A DNA stretch of 64,000 nt from positions 124,001-188,000 of the forward strand of contig NZ_CP015093.1 of the NCBI RefSeq assembly GCF_001975705.1. The letters are read 5' to 3'. The notes beneath the pieces were generated by a model. The model saw only the letters and a program-made list of their open reading frames with translations, ran no database searches and was not told the origin of the DNA. This document shows, piece by piece, positions 16,229 through 24,547 of the stretch. Numbering within the stretch: position 1 is the first letter of the stretch; each line of letters begins with the position of its first letter. The position numbers and the translations under genes are program-made. This DNA comes from Salipiger abyssi. GTDB lineage: Bacteria > Pseudomonadota > Alphaproteobacteria > Rhodobacterales > Rhodobacteraceae.

Positions 16229-17851
16229 CTACTTGTCCTTGAACAGGACCAGCTCGTCATACTCTGCGCTGCTGACCAGCGCTTCGATGATCACCGGGCC
16301 ATCCGTGGCGAAGCCTTCTTCCAGCTTCGCCCGCAGTTCCTCAGGATCGCGCGCCTGCATCACCGGCACGCCAAAGAGGTTGTCCCCGCCGATATTGCCT
16401 TCGCGTTCGCGGACCGGCGTGCCGAAGATCGGATTGCCCTTGCGCTGTTGCTTGATGCGGATAAGCGCAAGGTCGTTGTCGGTCAGAATGACAATCACGA
16501 TGTTGAGGTTCTCGCGCACCGCCGTCGAGAGCTCGCCGGCGGTCATCAGGAACCCGCCATCGCCCAGCACCGCACAGACCGGCGTTTCGGGGCGGCACAG
16601 CTTGGCCGCGATCGCCGCGGGAAGCCCAAACCCCATCGCCGACCAGCCGTTGGTCATGAGCTGCGTCATCGGCGCGCGGGTTTCCCACTTCTGACCGATC
16701 AGATGGGTATGAGCCCCCACGTCGCAGCTCATGATGCCGTCATCCGGCAGGACATCGCGCAGGGTATCCAGCACGGCGCAGGGACCGAACTCTGCATTGT
16801 TCGGGCGCATCTGCGCAAAGATCTCATCCATGCGCCGACGGACATCGGCCATATCCCAGTCGTTGCCGGTCTCTTCGAGCGTGGCAAAGCTGCGGAAATT
16901 GGACGCGATGTCACCGCCCAGATGCAGGGTGTCCTGATAGACCGACCTGTCGATATCCAGCGCCGCGTCGTCGATATTGATCAACGTCATCGGGTGCAGC
17001 CAGTTTTCGTAATTGAATTCGACCGGATCATAGCCCACGGCCACCATGAGATCTGCCTGAGCGTGGATACCGCCCACCTTGTCGCTCAGGGCGTGGAACA
17101 CGACGCCGGCATAGGAGGGATGGGATTCCGGGATCATGCCCTTGGCCATCGGCGTCAGGATCACGGGAATATCGTGCCTCTCGGCGAACCGCAGCACATC
17201 GGCCTGAAGCCCTGCGCGAACCGCACCGAGGCCCAGGACCATCGCGGGCTTGCGAGCGCCGGCAAATGCGGCCCGTGCCGCCTCGACGCTGGCGGTCGAT
17301 GCAAGCGCCGGTCGCGCGGTGATGTCAGACGCACTTTCCGTGAGCGTCGCGGGTTGGCCGGTCAGGTCGACCGGCATGCCGATATGCACCGCGCCGGGAC
17401 GGCCCGAGGTCGCCACCTCAAAGGCCTTGTCCAGCGTCTCCGTCACATTGTCCGTGGTCAGACGGGTGGTCATCTTGGTGATCGGCGCCATCAGTGCCTG
17501 ATGGTCGATATTCATCTGCACGACGCGGTCGCGGTTGGTGGCCGACATTTCATCGGTCAGCGCGATCAGCGGCGAGCGGTCCAGCTGGGCAGAGCCCACG
17601 CCGGTCGCCAGGTTGGTGGCGCCAGGCCCGAATGTCGCGAAACAGACACCCGGCACGCCGGTCAGCCGGCCCGCCACATCCGCCATGAAGCCCGCACCGC
17701 CTTCATGTGCCGTCAGAACAAAGTCGATCCCGTCGGTGTTCCGGATGGCTTCCATGAAGTCGACCCAGCCTCCGCTGGGGACACCGAAGACATGTTTGAC
17801 ACCGCGGTCACGCAGGCCTTCGATCATTGCTTGAGCTACTTTTTTGGTCAT
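16229..17851 (-). CDS. ThDP-dependent enzyme of the acetolactate synthase/2-oxoacid decarboxylase family
   Basis: The 540-residue product has the three domains of this superfamily. The N-terminal Pyr domain carries the catalytic Glu at about residue 50 (TAHEGGAGFMADVAGRLTG), a central domain follows, and the C-terminal PP domain has the ThDP motif GDGGFLMTAGEL from about residue 428, ending in ILTDND. It is shorter than IlvB and has no regulatory partner nearby, so it is more likely a decarboxylase or carboligase than a biosynthetic acetolactate synthase. It lies 25 bp downstream of a semialdehyde dehydrogenase gene, which suggests 2-oxoacid decarboxylation to an aldehyde that is then oxidised. 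Oxaloacetate (to malonate semialdehyde) would fit the neighbouring aspartate enzymes; this is inference. Confidence 0.82.
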   Translation of the reverse strand: MTKKVAQAMIEGLRDRGVKHVFGVPSGGWVDFMEAIRNTDGIDFVLTAHEGGAGFMADVAGRLTGVPGVCFATFGPGATNLATGVGSAQLDRSPLIALTDEMSATNRDRVVQMNIDHQALMAPITKMTTRLTTDNVTETLDKAFEVATSGRPGAVHIGMPVDLTGQPATLTESASDITARPALASTASVEAARAAFAGARKPAMVLGLGAVRAGLQADVLRFAERHDIPVILTPMAKGMIPESHPSYAGVVFHALSDKVGGIHAQADLMVAVGYDPVEFNYENWLHPMTLINIDDAALDIDRSVYQDTLHLGGDIASNFRSFATLEETGNDWDMADVRRRMDEIFAQMRPNNAEFGPCAVLDTLRDVLPDDGIMSCDVGAHTHLIGQKWETRAPMTQLMTNGWSAMGFGLPAAIAAKLCRPETPVCAVLGDGGFLMTAGELSTAVRENLNIVIVILTDNDLALIRIKQQRKGNPIFGTPVREREGNIGGDNLFGVPVMQARDPEELRAKLEEGFATDGPVIIEALVSSAEYDELVLFKDK

Positions 17852-17876
17852 GATTTTTGTTCCCTCATAAAGATGG

Positions 17877-19361
17877 TCAGGCCTGAATGCAGACATATTG
17901 CGGTTCGGTGTATTCGAGGATGCCGAGGCGCGAGCCCTCGCGACCGATGCCCGACTGCTTGACCCCGCCAAACGGAATGGGCGCCCCGGTCAGCTTGGCC
18001 GTGTTGACGGCAACCATGCCGTATTCCAGCCGCGAGGGCAGTGTCTGAGCGCGCGATGCATCGCTGGTATAGGCATAGGCCACGAGGCCGTATTCGGTGT
18101 CGTTTGCGGCCTCGACAACCGCATCCTCGTCATCGAAGGGGATCAGGGCAGCGACGGGGCCAAAGGTCTCTTCCCAGGTGATGCGCATGTCCGGGGTGAC
18201 ATCGGCCAGCACCGTTGGATTGAAGAAAAGACCCCCCTCCTCGGGCTGGTCGCCGCCGCACATCAGGCGCGCACCCTTGGAGACCGCATCCTCGACATGC
18301 TCCATCGACTTTCGCAGCGTCGGCGAAGAGGCCAGCGGGCCGATATCGACCCCTTCCGCAAAGCCATCGCCGAGTACCAGCTTTTGCGCCTCCTCGGTGA
18401 AGCGGGTGACGAAGCGGTCATAAAGGCTGCGGGCCACATAGATGCGGTTCGCAGCCAGACAATCCTGCCCGCCGGTCTGGTACTTGGCCGCGATCGCGCC
18501 CGCCACCGCGGCCTCGAAATCCGCGTCGCCGAACACGATGAAGGGCGCGTGCCCGCCCAGCTCCAGCGACACACGCTTCACCGTGGCGGCGCATTGTTCC
18601 ATGATATTGCGGCCCACTTCGGTGGACCCGGTATAGGAGACGGCGCGCACGGCGGTGTGCGCGCACAGCTCGGCCACCAGTTCCCGCGCATGGCCGGTCA
18701 CGACCTGGAACACCCCCTCGGGCACCCCGGCCTCATGCGCCAGCATCTCAAGCGCAAGCGCGGAGAACGGGGTCACCTTGGACGGGATCGACACGACCGG
18801 ACAGCCGGCGGCCATGGCGGCTGCCGCCTTGCGCGTCAGCATCGCCGAAGGAAAGTTCCAGGGGGTGATCGCGCCCACGACACCCACCGGTTGCTGGGTC
18901 ACTTTCATGGATTTTCCCGGCAGATGGCTGGGAATGGTGTCGGCGTAGAGGCGGTTTCCCTCCTCCGCGAACCACTCGACAAAGCTGGCGGCGTAAGCGA
19001 TCTCACCTCTGGCATCATCGACAGGCTTTCCCTGCTCCAATGTCAGCAGTGCCGCGAGACGGTCGGCGTTCTCCAGCATGAGCCGGTGCCAGCGCATCAT
19101 GATCGCGCCGCGCTCTCTGGGCAGCAGGGCCGACCATGCGGTCAACGCCAGGCTTGCCCGCTCGACGGCCCGCGCGACACCATTTGCCCCCTCGTTGGCG
19201 ACAACACCGATCACCTCTCCGGTGCTGGGGTTTTCGACTTCGATCACCTCGCCAGAGTTGGCGCGACACCGTCTGCCGCCCATCACTTTGTCCAGCATGA
19301 GGACGGCAGCCGCCTTCGTGCTGTCATCGAGAAGCAGGTCGATTTGAGAGCTGTGGTTCAT
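17877..19361 (-). CDS. NAD(P)-dependent aldehyde dehydrogenase, succinate-semialdehyde dehydrogenase-like
   Basis: This is a 494-residue aldehyde dehydrogenase of the GabD type. The oxyanion Asn lies in PWNFPSAMLTRK, the general-base Glu in LELGGHAPFIVF (about residue 264), and the nucleophile Cys in GGQDCLAANR (about 301). The last residues (GIGREGSRLGILEYTEPQYVC) match SSADH C-termini. The usual GGQxC is GGQDC, a small variation. ATG 19361 has GGATG 7 bp upstream; ATG 19379 is an alternative adding six residues. It precedes and is probably co-transcribed with the ThDP enzyme gene. The likely substrate is a semialdehyde of a C3-C4 dicarboxylic acid produced by that enzyme. Confidence 0.88.
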   Translation of the reverse strand: MNHSSQIDLLLDDSTKAAAVLMLDKVMGGRRCRANSGEVIEVENPSTGEVIGVVANEGANGVARAVERASLALTAWSALLPRERGAIMMRWHRLMLENADRLAALLTLEQGKPVDDARGEIAYAASFVEWFAEEGNRLYADTIPSHLPGKSMKVTQQPVGVVGAITPWNFPSAMLTRKAAAAMAAGCPVVSIPSKVTPFSALALEMLAHEAGVPEGVFQVVTGHARELVAELCAHTAVRAVSYTGSTEVGRNIMEQCAATVKRVSLELGGHAPFIVFGDADFEAAVAGAIAAKYQTGGQDCLAANRIYVARSLYDRFVTRFTEEAQKLVLGDGFAEGVDIGPLASSPTLRKSMEHVEDAVSKGARLMCGGDQPEEGGLFFNPTVLADVTPDMRITWEETFGPVAALIPFDDEDAVVEAANDTEYGLVAYAYTSDASRAQTLPSRLEYGMVAVNTAKLTGAPIPFGGVKQSGIGREGSRLGILEYTEPQYVCIQA

Positions 19362-19623
19362 GTTTTCATCCGGTGCCATCAGGGTTACGCCTCTGGACAA
19401 ACTGCCGCAGGCCACGCATCCGGACAAACGACAATCGGACAGACACACCCGCATAAAAGGTTATGCATGATTGCGAATGAGATCTATAAATATACAGTAC
19501 GATAAACTATTTCTCATATATTGAACCGAAAGACCCGGCGTTCGGGCCAACCGGGCCTTCCGCTCATGAGCAGCACCCCTCCGGCGCGATCTGGCGGATG
19601 AACGTGTCTGTCCCGGGCGTCGT
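19362..19623 (-). promoter_or_regulatory. AT-rich probable promoter region upstream of the aldehyde dehydrogenase gene
   Basis: The 262-bp gap after the amidase gene contains a distinctly AT-rich stretch (about 19480-19525, ATAAATATACAGTACGATAA and CTCATATATT). In this GC-rich genome that is a likely promoter, giving the aldehyde dehydrogenase/ThDP pair its own start. No operator could be defined. Confidence 0.4.
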
Positions 19624-21063
19624 TCAGGACTGGCCGGGCGATTGACGCAGCGCGGCGTCAAGCGCGCAGGCGAGCGTCAGCAATGCCCGGTCAGAACCGG
19701 GCGCGCCGACGATCTGCACCGCGGCAGGGACCGCCTCATTGACGGGGATCGGGATGCTGATCGCGGGCAGACCCAGCAGGTTGACCCAGCGATTGAGCGA
19801 CAACAGCTCCAGCGAGAGCCTGCCGATTGCTTGCGGACCCCCGCCTTCGCCCATTTCCGAAACCTTGAGACCATGGCGATTGACCACCGGCGCCAGTATC
19901 CAGCCGCAGCCCGTGAAGATGTCCCGGCGAACGCGCCCCAGACAGGCGGACCGGTTCGCCTGCGCAATGCCGTAGACAGGGTCGGACACCGCCAGACCGA
20001 CTGTCAGACGGCGCCGAACACTGTCCGGGTATTGATCGGGATGCTGCGCCATGCGCGGACCGTGAAAGCGCGCCGCTTCGTAGCCGGTGATCAGGCCCGC
20101 CGCCGCGTTCATCCGCTCAAGATCGAGCTCCGCGACAGCCCGATGTTCGATTCCAAGGCCTCTCAGCGCTTTGGTCAGGCGGTCACGCCCGAATTGAGCT
20201 TGCGGGCTGGCCTGGCTGAAAAGCCCGTCGGGGATGCCGGCAACGGGCCTGGGCAGTGTCGATCCGTCTTCGGGCAGTGTCGTCAGAACCTCGAAGACCG
20301 ACCGCAGCACCGAAGGATAGTTCGCCAGCAGCCCGATAGTGTCCTGGGTATCGCCCAGCGGCACGGCCCCTCGCTCGGGAATGGCGCCCTTGCTGGGCTT
20401 GAAACCATAGACACCGGACAACGCCGCCGGGATGCGGATCGACCCGCCGGTGTCGCTGCCGAGGGCGACCTGAACGGCCCCGGACGCAACCGCCGCCGCA
20501 GAGCCGCTGGAAGACCCGCCCAGCAAGAGCCCTTCACCGAGCGGATTGCGCGGCGGGTCTACATCGTCGTTCAGCTCAAGCGGCAGGTAGCACCAGGCGG
20601 AAAGCTTGGTGGTCGCCGCAATATGACCTCCGGCGGCGCGCAGCCGCGCGATCAGGGGGGACGGAGGCAGGCCAAGGTCATCCGGTGCGTGCGCCAGCCC
20701 CGCGGTCGGATAGTGATCGTCAAAGCGGAAAATATCCTTGATCGCGATCTTCAGACCGTCCCCCGCCTCTGCCGGAGGGAAAATCTTCAGAAAGCACCCG
20801 GACTCTTCTTGCGCCTGCGCCACGGAGGTCTCGGTCGCGGCGACCGGCTTTGCAAGCAGTCCGTGAACGGCCCGCTTGGAAAACCGCTTCTCTTCGTTTG
20901 GTGCCGTTTGCGGAGCGGGCGCGGCGGTCGGATCGAGCCGCCGGAACTGATCCGCCACCGCCATGGCTGCGGCGTCCTTTTCCGCGAGGCCGATCTCCAT
21001 GCCAAAGCGTTCGAGCTTCAGATCAAGGCAGGCGCGCGCCTGCATGAAAGTGTCTCCGTGCAT
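19624..21063 (-). CDS. Amidase-signature family hydrolase
   Basis: The product is a 479-residue cytoplasmic amidohydrolase. The Ser-cisSer-Lys triad can be placed: Lys109 in KIAIKDIF, the Gly/Ser-rich loop GGSSSGSAAAV at about residues 182-192, and the nucleophile Ser208 in GSDTGGSIRIPAALSG. An additional 80-90-residue N-terminal helical extension precedes the core, as in some AtzF/malonamidase-like enzymes. ATG 21063 is used; ATG 21045 with GGAGA upstream is an equally good alternative. It lies 28 bp after the PuuE/imidase-like gene, so the two are co-transcribed. If that enzyme opens a cyclic imide, this amidase could hydrolyse the resulting half-amide; that pairing is an inference from the known bacterial cyclic-imide route. 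Confidence 0.85.
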   Translation of the reverse strand: MHGDTFMQARACLDLKLERFGMEIGLAEKDAAAMAVADQFRRLDPTAAPAPQTAPNEEKRFSKRAVHGLLAKPVAATETSVAQAQEESGCFLKIFPPAEAGDGLKIAIKDIFRFDDHYPTAGLAHAPDDLGLPPSPLIARLRAAGGHIAATTKLSAWCYLPLELNDDVDPPRNPLGEGLLLGGSSSGSAAAVASGAVQVALGSDTGGSIRIPAALSGVYGFKPSKGAIPERGAVPLGDTQDTIGLLANYPSVLRSVFEVLTTLPEDGSTLPRPVAGIPDGLFSQASPQAQFGRDRLTKALRGLGIEHRAVAELDLERMNAAAGLITGYEAARFHGPRMAQHPDQYPDSVRRRLTVGLAVSDPVYGIAQANRSACLGRVRRDIFTGCGWILAPVVNRHGLKVSEMGEGGGPQAIGRLSLELLSLNRWVNLLGLPAISIPIPVNEAVPAAVQIVGAPGSDRALLTLACALDAALRQSPGQS

Positions 21064-21091
21064 CGCCTGACCGCCCGCCCAACTATGTCGG

Positions 21092-21979
21092 CTAGTTACC
21101 GGAGGCCGGAAACAGGCCCGCGTAGTGGTCGGCAATCTCGCCCGCCGTGGCAAACCAGATGTCATCGGAATGCTGGTTCAGGAAATCGAGAACGCGCCGG
21201 AACTGGCGGATGCGGAACGGCTGGCCGACGATGAACGAGTGGATGGTGATGCCGCAAGCCAGCGGCTGGCGTTTGGACTGCTCCAGCATCTCGGCGACAT
21301 TGTCGATACACATATCCGCGAAAGCCGATGCGGTGCCATCGTGCAGCACGATCATCGGCACGTCGTTGACCTCATGCGGATAGGGCACGCTGAGGAGCGG
21401 GCCGTTCTTTGTCGACATCCATGTCGGCTGATCGTCGATGGGCCAGTCCAGCGAGTATTCGTAGCCGAACTCCGCCAGCAGATCCTCGGTGACCGCGCTG
21501 GGATGCGCGCCGGGGCTCATCCAGCCCCTGGGCTGGGTGCCACCGTTGCTCTTGATCGCCTCGGTGACCTCCCGGATCATTTCGCGCTCGTCTGCGGGCG
21601 TCAACTGGTTGGGATGCTCGGAATTCGTCTGGCCATGCGCGACGATTTCGTCGCCCCGCGCCGCAAAGGCCCGGATCAGTTCGGGGCAATGATCGTAGCA
21701 GGCGGTGTTCAGCAAGACGCTCAGCGGCAGCTTGTACTCTTCATAGAGCTCCATAAGCCGCCAGCCGCCAACCCGGTTGCCGTATTCCCGCCAGCCCCAG
21801 TTGTAGGAGTTGGGGTGATCCAGCCCCGGCGAATACGGCAGGCCGCCTCCGGTCCCGTAGGAAAAGTGCTCCACGCAGAGCGCCGTATAGACGGCGAGCC
21901 TCTTGCCCCCGGGCCAGGAGAAATCCGGGCGGTCGGTGATTGCGCGGTAGGGAAACCTGGTGTTCGGCTGGATTTTCAT
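21092..21979 (-). CDS. Polysaccharide-deacetylase-fold hydrolase (PuuE allantoinase/cyclic imidase-like)
   Basis: This 295-residue NodB-fold protein has no signal peptide, so it is cytoplasmic and not a cell-wall deacetylase. The start (RPDFSWPGGKRLAVYTALCVEHF) resembles the PuuE/imidase subgroup. The metal-site region contains GDEIVAHGQTNSEHPNQLT (two histidines at about residues 114 and 120), and a C-terminal histidine lies in GITIHSFIVGQPFRI. Length fits PuuE-type allantoinases and the polysaccharide-deacetylase-like bacterial imidases (about 290-300 residues), which hydrolyse cyclic amide bonds. Its gene is first in the leftward operon with the amidase gene and divergent from the LysR gene. 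An opening reaction on an imide, lactam or ureide is likely; the substrate is unknown. Confidence 0.8.
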   Translation of the reverse strand: MKIQPNTRFPYRAITDRPDFSWPGGKRLAVYTALCVEHFSYGTGGGLPYSPGLDHPNSYNWGWREYGNRVGGWRLMELYEEYKLPLSVLLNTACYDHCPELIRAFAARGDEIVAHGQTNSEHPNQLTPADEREMIREVTEAIKSNGGTQPRGWMSPGAHPSAVTEDLLAEFGYEYSLDWPIDDQPTWMSTKNGPLLSVPYPHEVNDVPMIVLHDGTASAFADMCIDNVAEMLEQSKRQPLACGITIHSFIVGQPFRIRQFRRVLDFLNQHSDDIWFATAGEIADHYAGLFPASGN

Positions 21980-22168
21980 CAGTGGATCTCAACTCTTTGG
22001 CGTCGCCCCGAAACGGTCGCAGACAACGGTGGGACGCCAGGGTTCCGTCAGGGGTCATCCGCACCCGGCCTGGCATGGATGTTAATCATGCCACCATCGG
22101 ATTGACTTGTGCAAAAGAGTTTTCCTGCTACGGTGTATTACTTTGAATTATCCACCTCTGGGGGCAAG
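21980..22168. promoter_or_regulatory. Divergent promoter region between the imidase-like operon and its LysR gene
   Basis: This 189-bp region between divergent genes has the usual arrangement for LysR autoregulation and control of the neighbouring operon. An AT-rich segment (CTACGGTGTATTACTTTGAATTATCC, about 22127-22152) lies just before the LysR start. A T-N11-A site could not be singled out reliably. Confidence 0.45.
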
Positions 22169-23176
22169 ATGGCGCGCCGGTTTCCTTCGCTCAATGCGCT
22201 TCGGACCTTCGAAGCGGCTGCACGGCATCTCAGTTTTTCGGCGGCGGCGGATGAGCTGAGCGTGACGCAGGCGGCGGTGTCCCGTCAGATCCGCGCTCTG
22301 GAAGAGGATCTCGGCGTCCGGCTGTTCAAGCGCATGACCCGCGCCGTCGATCTGACCGAAGAGGGCACCCTGCTCTTCCCGCCGCTGCGCGATGCGCTGG
22401 ATCAGATCGAACGCGCCACCAACCGGATCTGGGGCAACAAGGGCAGCGGGATCCTTACGATTTCCGTTCTGCCGACATTTTCGGTGAAGTGGCTCATGCC
22501 GCGGCTTCTGGATTTCTCGGAGAAGCATCCGGATATCGAGGTTCATCTGGTGAACTCAATCAAGCCCGTGGATTTCGAGAAGGAGGAAATCGACCTAGCC
22601 ATTCGCGTCGGAACCGTCGAGGCCGGGCTGAAGACCGAAGGCAGGCCGCGCATTGACCTGGTGATGGCCAAGGCCTGGGCACAGCTTCAGGTCGAGCCGC
22701 TCCTGCCCGACGAGCTGATCGCCGTGGCCTCACCGGGCTATATCGAGCGGCATGGCGAGCTGACCGACGCAGCACAGGTCAGCGGTGTGACCCTGATCAA
22801 CATGGCGACACGGCCGAATGCCTGGAGCGATTTCTTCAAGGCCATCCGCTGGGACGTCGACATGCGGCAGCACGATCTTTCCTACGGGCATTTCTTCATG
22901 TCGATGCAGGCCGCGATCGAAGGGCGCGGGATCGCGCTGGTGCCCCAGGTTCTGGCGCAGGGCGATCTTGCCGCCGGCCTGCTCGTCCCCGCCATGCACC
23001 GCCGGATTACCAGCGACGGCATGTACTTCCTGATCGGGCGAAAGCGCTCGTGGGAACAGGGCAAGGTCAAGATCTTCAGGGACTGGCTGTTGCAGGAGGT
23101 GAAATCCTCTGCCGGCGGTCGCCGAATGACGGCCACGTCCGAAATCGGCCGGGCGGCGGCGAAGCCGGCTGGCTGA
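22169..23176 (+). CDS. LysR-family regulator, GcvA type
   Basis: This 335-residue transcription factor is the likely activator of the catabolic cassette. The winged HTH lies at about residues 18-45 (SFSAAADELSVTQAAVSRQI, then RALEEDLG) with the GcvA-style start FPSLNALRTFEAAARH. A LysR substrate-binding domain follows from about residue 92. ATG 22169 is chosen because it begins the conserved fold, although an upstream in-frame start at 22109 exists. It is divergent from the imidase-like/amidase operon. A decayed fragment of a paralogue lies in the same orientation at 8603-8765, at the other end of the cassette. Confidence 0.88.
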   Translation: MARRFPSLNALRTFEAAARHLSFSAAADELSVTQAAVSRQIRALEEDLGVRLFKRMTRAVDLTEEGTLLFPPLRDALDQIERATNRIWGNKGSGILTISVLPTFSVKWLMPRLLDFSEKHPDIEVHLVNSIKPVDFEKEEIDLAIRVGTVEAGLKTEGRPRIDLVMAKAWAQLQVEPLLPDELIAVASPGYIERHGELTDAAQVSGVTLINMATRPNAWSDFFKAIRWDVDMRQHDLSYGHFFMSMQAAIEGRGIALVPQVLAQGDLAAGLLVPAMHRRITSDGMYFLIGRKRSWEQGKVKIFRDWLLQEVKSSAGGRRMTATSEIGRAAAKPAG

Positions 23177-23433
23177 CCCGGGCTTGCAGGTCACGTTCAG
23201 ACTTCGACACTTCCCGCACACGCTCGCGCACCGCCTCCCGCAGCGATCTGCCAAGCGTCAGGGCCAGCCTGGCGGTAGATGACACCTTTCTGTAACAACC
23301 GAGGATCGCGGTGGCGCGACGAAGGCCAGTCACAGCGCGACCGGCGCGCCGCGAGTTCATCGGGGCGCAAACCGAAACCGCTTGGGTGATCGGTCGAAAT
23401 GCGGGCCGGTTCTGGCTCGCTGCGCCGCTCAGT

Positions 23434-24546
23434 CTAGTTCAGAAAACCTCTGAACGACCTCAGCGACACGACGAAGAACACCGCCGCGATCCCGGTGAGC
23501 CACAGCATCTGCGGCCAGACCACATCCAGACCGGCGCCGCGGAACAGCACCGATTGCGACAGAATCACGTAGTGGGTGTTGGGCGCGATGAGCATGATGT
23601 TCTGCACCAGCTCCGGCATCGACTCGCGCGGGGTCTGGGCGCCGGAAAGCACCTGCAAGGGCAGCAACACGAGGATCATCATGATGCCGAATTGCGGCAT
23701 CGAGCGCGCGAAGGTTGCCAGAAAGATCCCCAGCGAGGCGGTGGCGAAGAGATGCAGCGCCGTGCCCAGCATGAAGAGCGCCAGAGAGCCCTGTAGCGGG
23801 ATGCCCAGCACCATGTTGCACATCACCACCAGCGCGAACAGCGTGCCCAGGATCACCACGAGCGACATCGACCAGAGCTTGCTGATCATGATCTCCAGCG
23901 GCGTGACCGGCATCACCAGAAGATGCTCGATCGTGCCGTGTTCGCGCTCGCGGATCAGCGCCGCGCCGGCGAGGATCAGCGCCAGCAGGGTCACGCTGTT
24001 GGCGATGCCCATCACCGCCTGGAACCAGCCGCCGTTGAGTTCGGGATTGAACCGGGCGCGCAGTTGCAGATCGACGGGCGGCTGCGGGTCCGCGCGGTAG
24101 CCGTCGAGGAATTCGGAGACCTCTTCGGACACGATGGTCTGGACATAGCCCGCGCCGGAAAACGCCTGGGCCATCTGAGTGGCGTCGACATTGAGCTGAA
24201 TCTCCGGGCGCTTGCCGGCCAGTAGATCGGCCTGGAAATCCGGCGGGATATCCAGCGCGAAGGTGTCGAGCCCCTCGTCCATGCGCCGGTCCATCTCGTG
24301 CCAGCCGATGCGGCGGGGCTCGGTGAAAAACGGCGGCTGAAACGCCTGCTCGATGCGCAGACTGAGCGGTGACTGGTCCTCATCGACGATGGCGATGGGG
24401 GCGTGATTCAGTGTCTCGCTGGCGGAGTTCGCCGACGAGGTGATTTGCAGGGTGAAGGAGAACAGGATCAGGAACATCATGATCGGATCGCGCGCCAGCC
24501 CACGCAGTTCCTTGATCCCGAGATGAAAGACATTGCCCAGATCCAT
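23434..24546 (-). CDS. ABC-2 type exporter permease (YhhJ/YbhR-like)
   Basis: This 370-residue inner-membrane protein has one N-terminal helix, a large periplasmic domain (about residues 45-170) and a cluster of five C-terminal helices containing REREHGTIEHLLVMPVTPLEIMISK. This is the layout of ABC2_membrane_3 permeases. It is the last gene of the MarR-HlyD-RbbA-permease cluster and starts one base after the RbbA-like stop. It probably pairs with the permease half of the upstream fusion protein to form an exporter of drugs or other hydrophobic compounds. Confidence 0.88.
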   Translation of the reverse strand: MDLGNVFHLGIKELRGLARDPIMMFLILFSFTLQITSSANSASETLNHAPIAIVDEDQSPLSLRIEQAFQPPFFTEPRRIGWHEMDRRMDEGLDTFALDIPPDFQADLLAGKRPEIQLNVDATQMAQAFSGAGYVQTIVSEEVSEFLDGYRADPQPPVDLQLRARFNPELNGGWFQAVMGIANSVTLLALILAGAALIREREHGTIEHLLVMPVTPLEIMISKLWSMSLVVILGTLFALVVMCNMVLGIPLQGSLALFMLGTALHLFATASLGIFLATFARSMPQFGIMMILVLLPLQVLSGAQTPRESMPELVQNIMLIAPNTHYVILSQSVLFRGAGLDVVWPQMLWLTGIAAVFFVVSLRSFRGFLN

Positions 24547-24547
24547 C

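Noticed and set aside
23076..23360. Minus-strand frame with RLALTLGRSLREAVRERV after the LysR gene
   Set aside because: It overlaps the LysR coding end on the other strand and lacks a credible start; it might be a remnant but evidence is weak.
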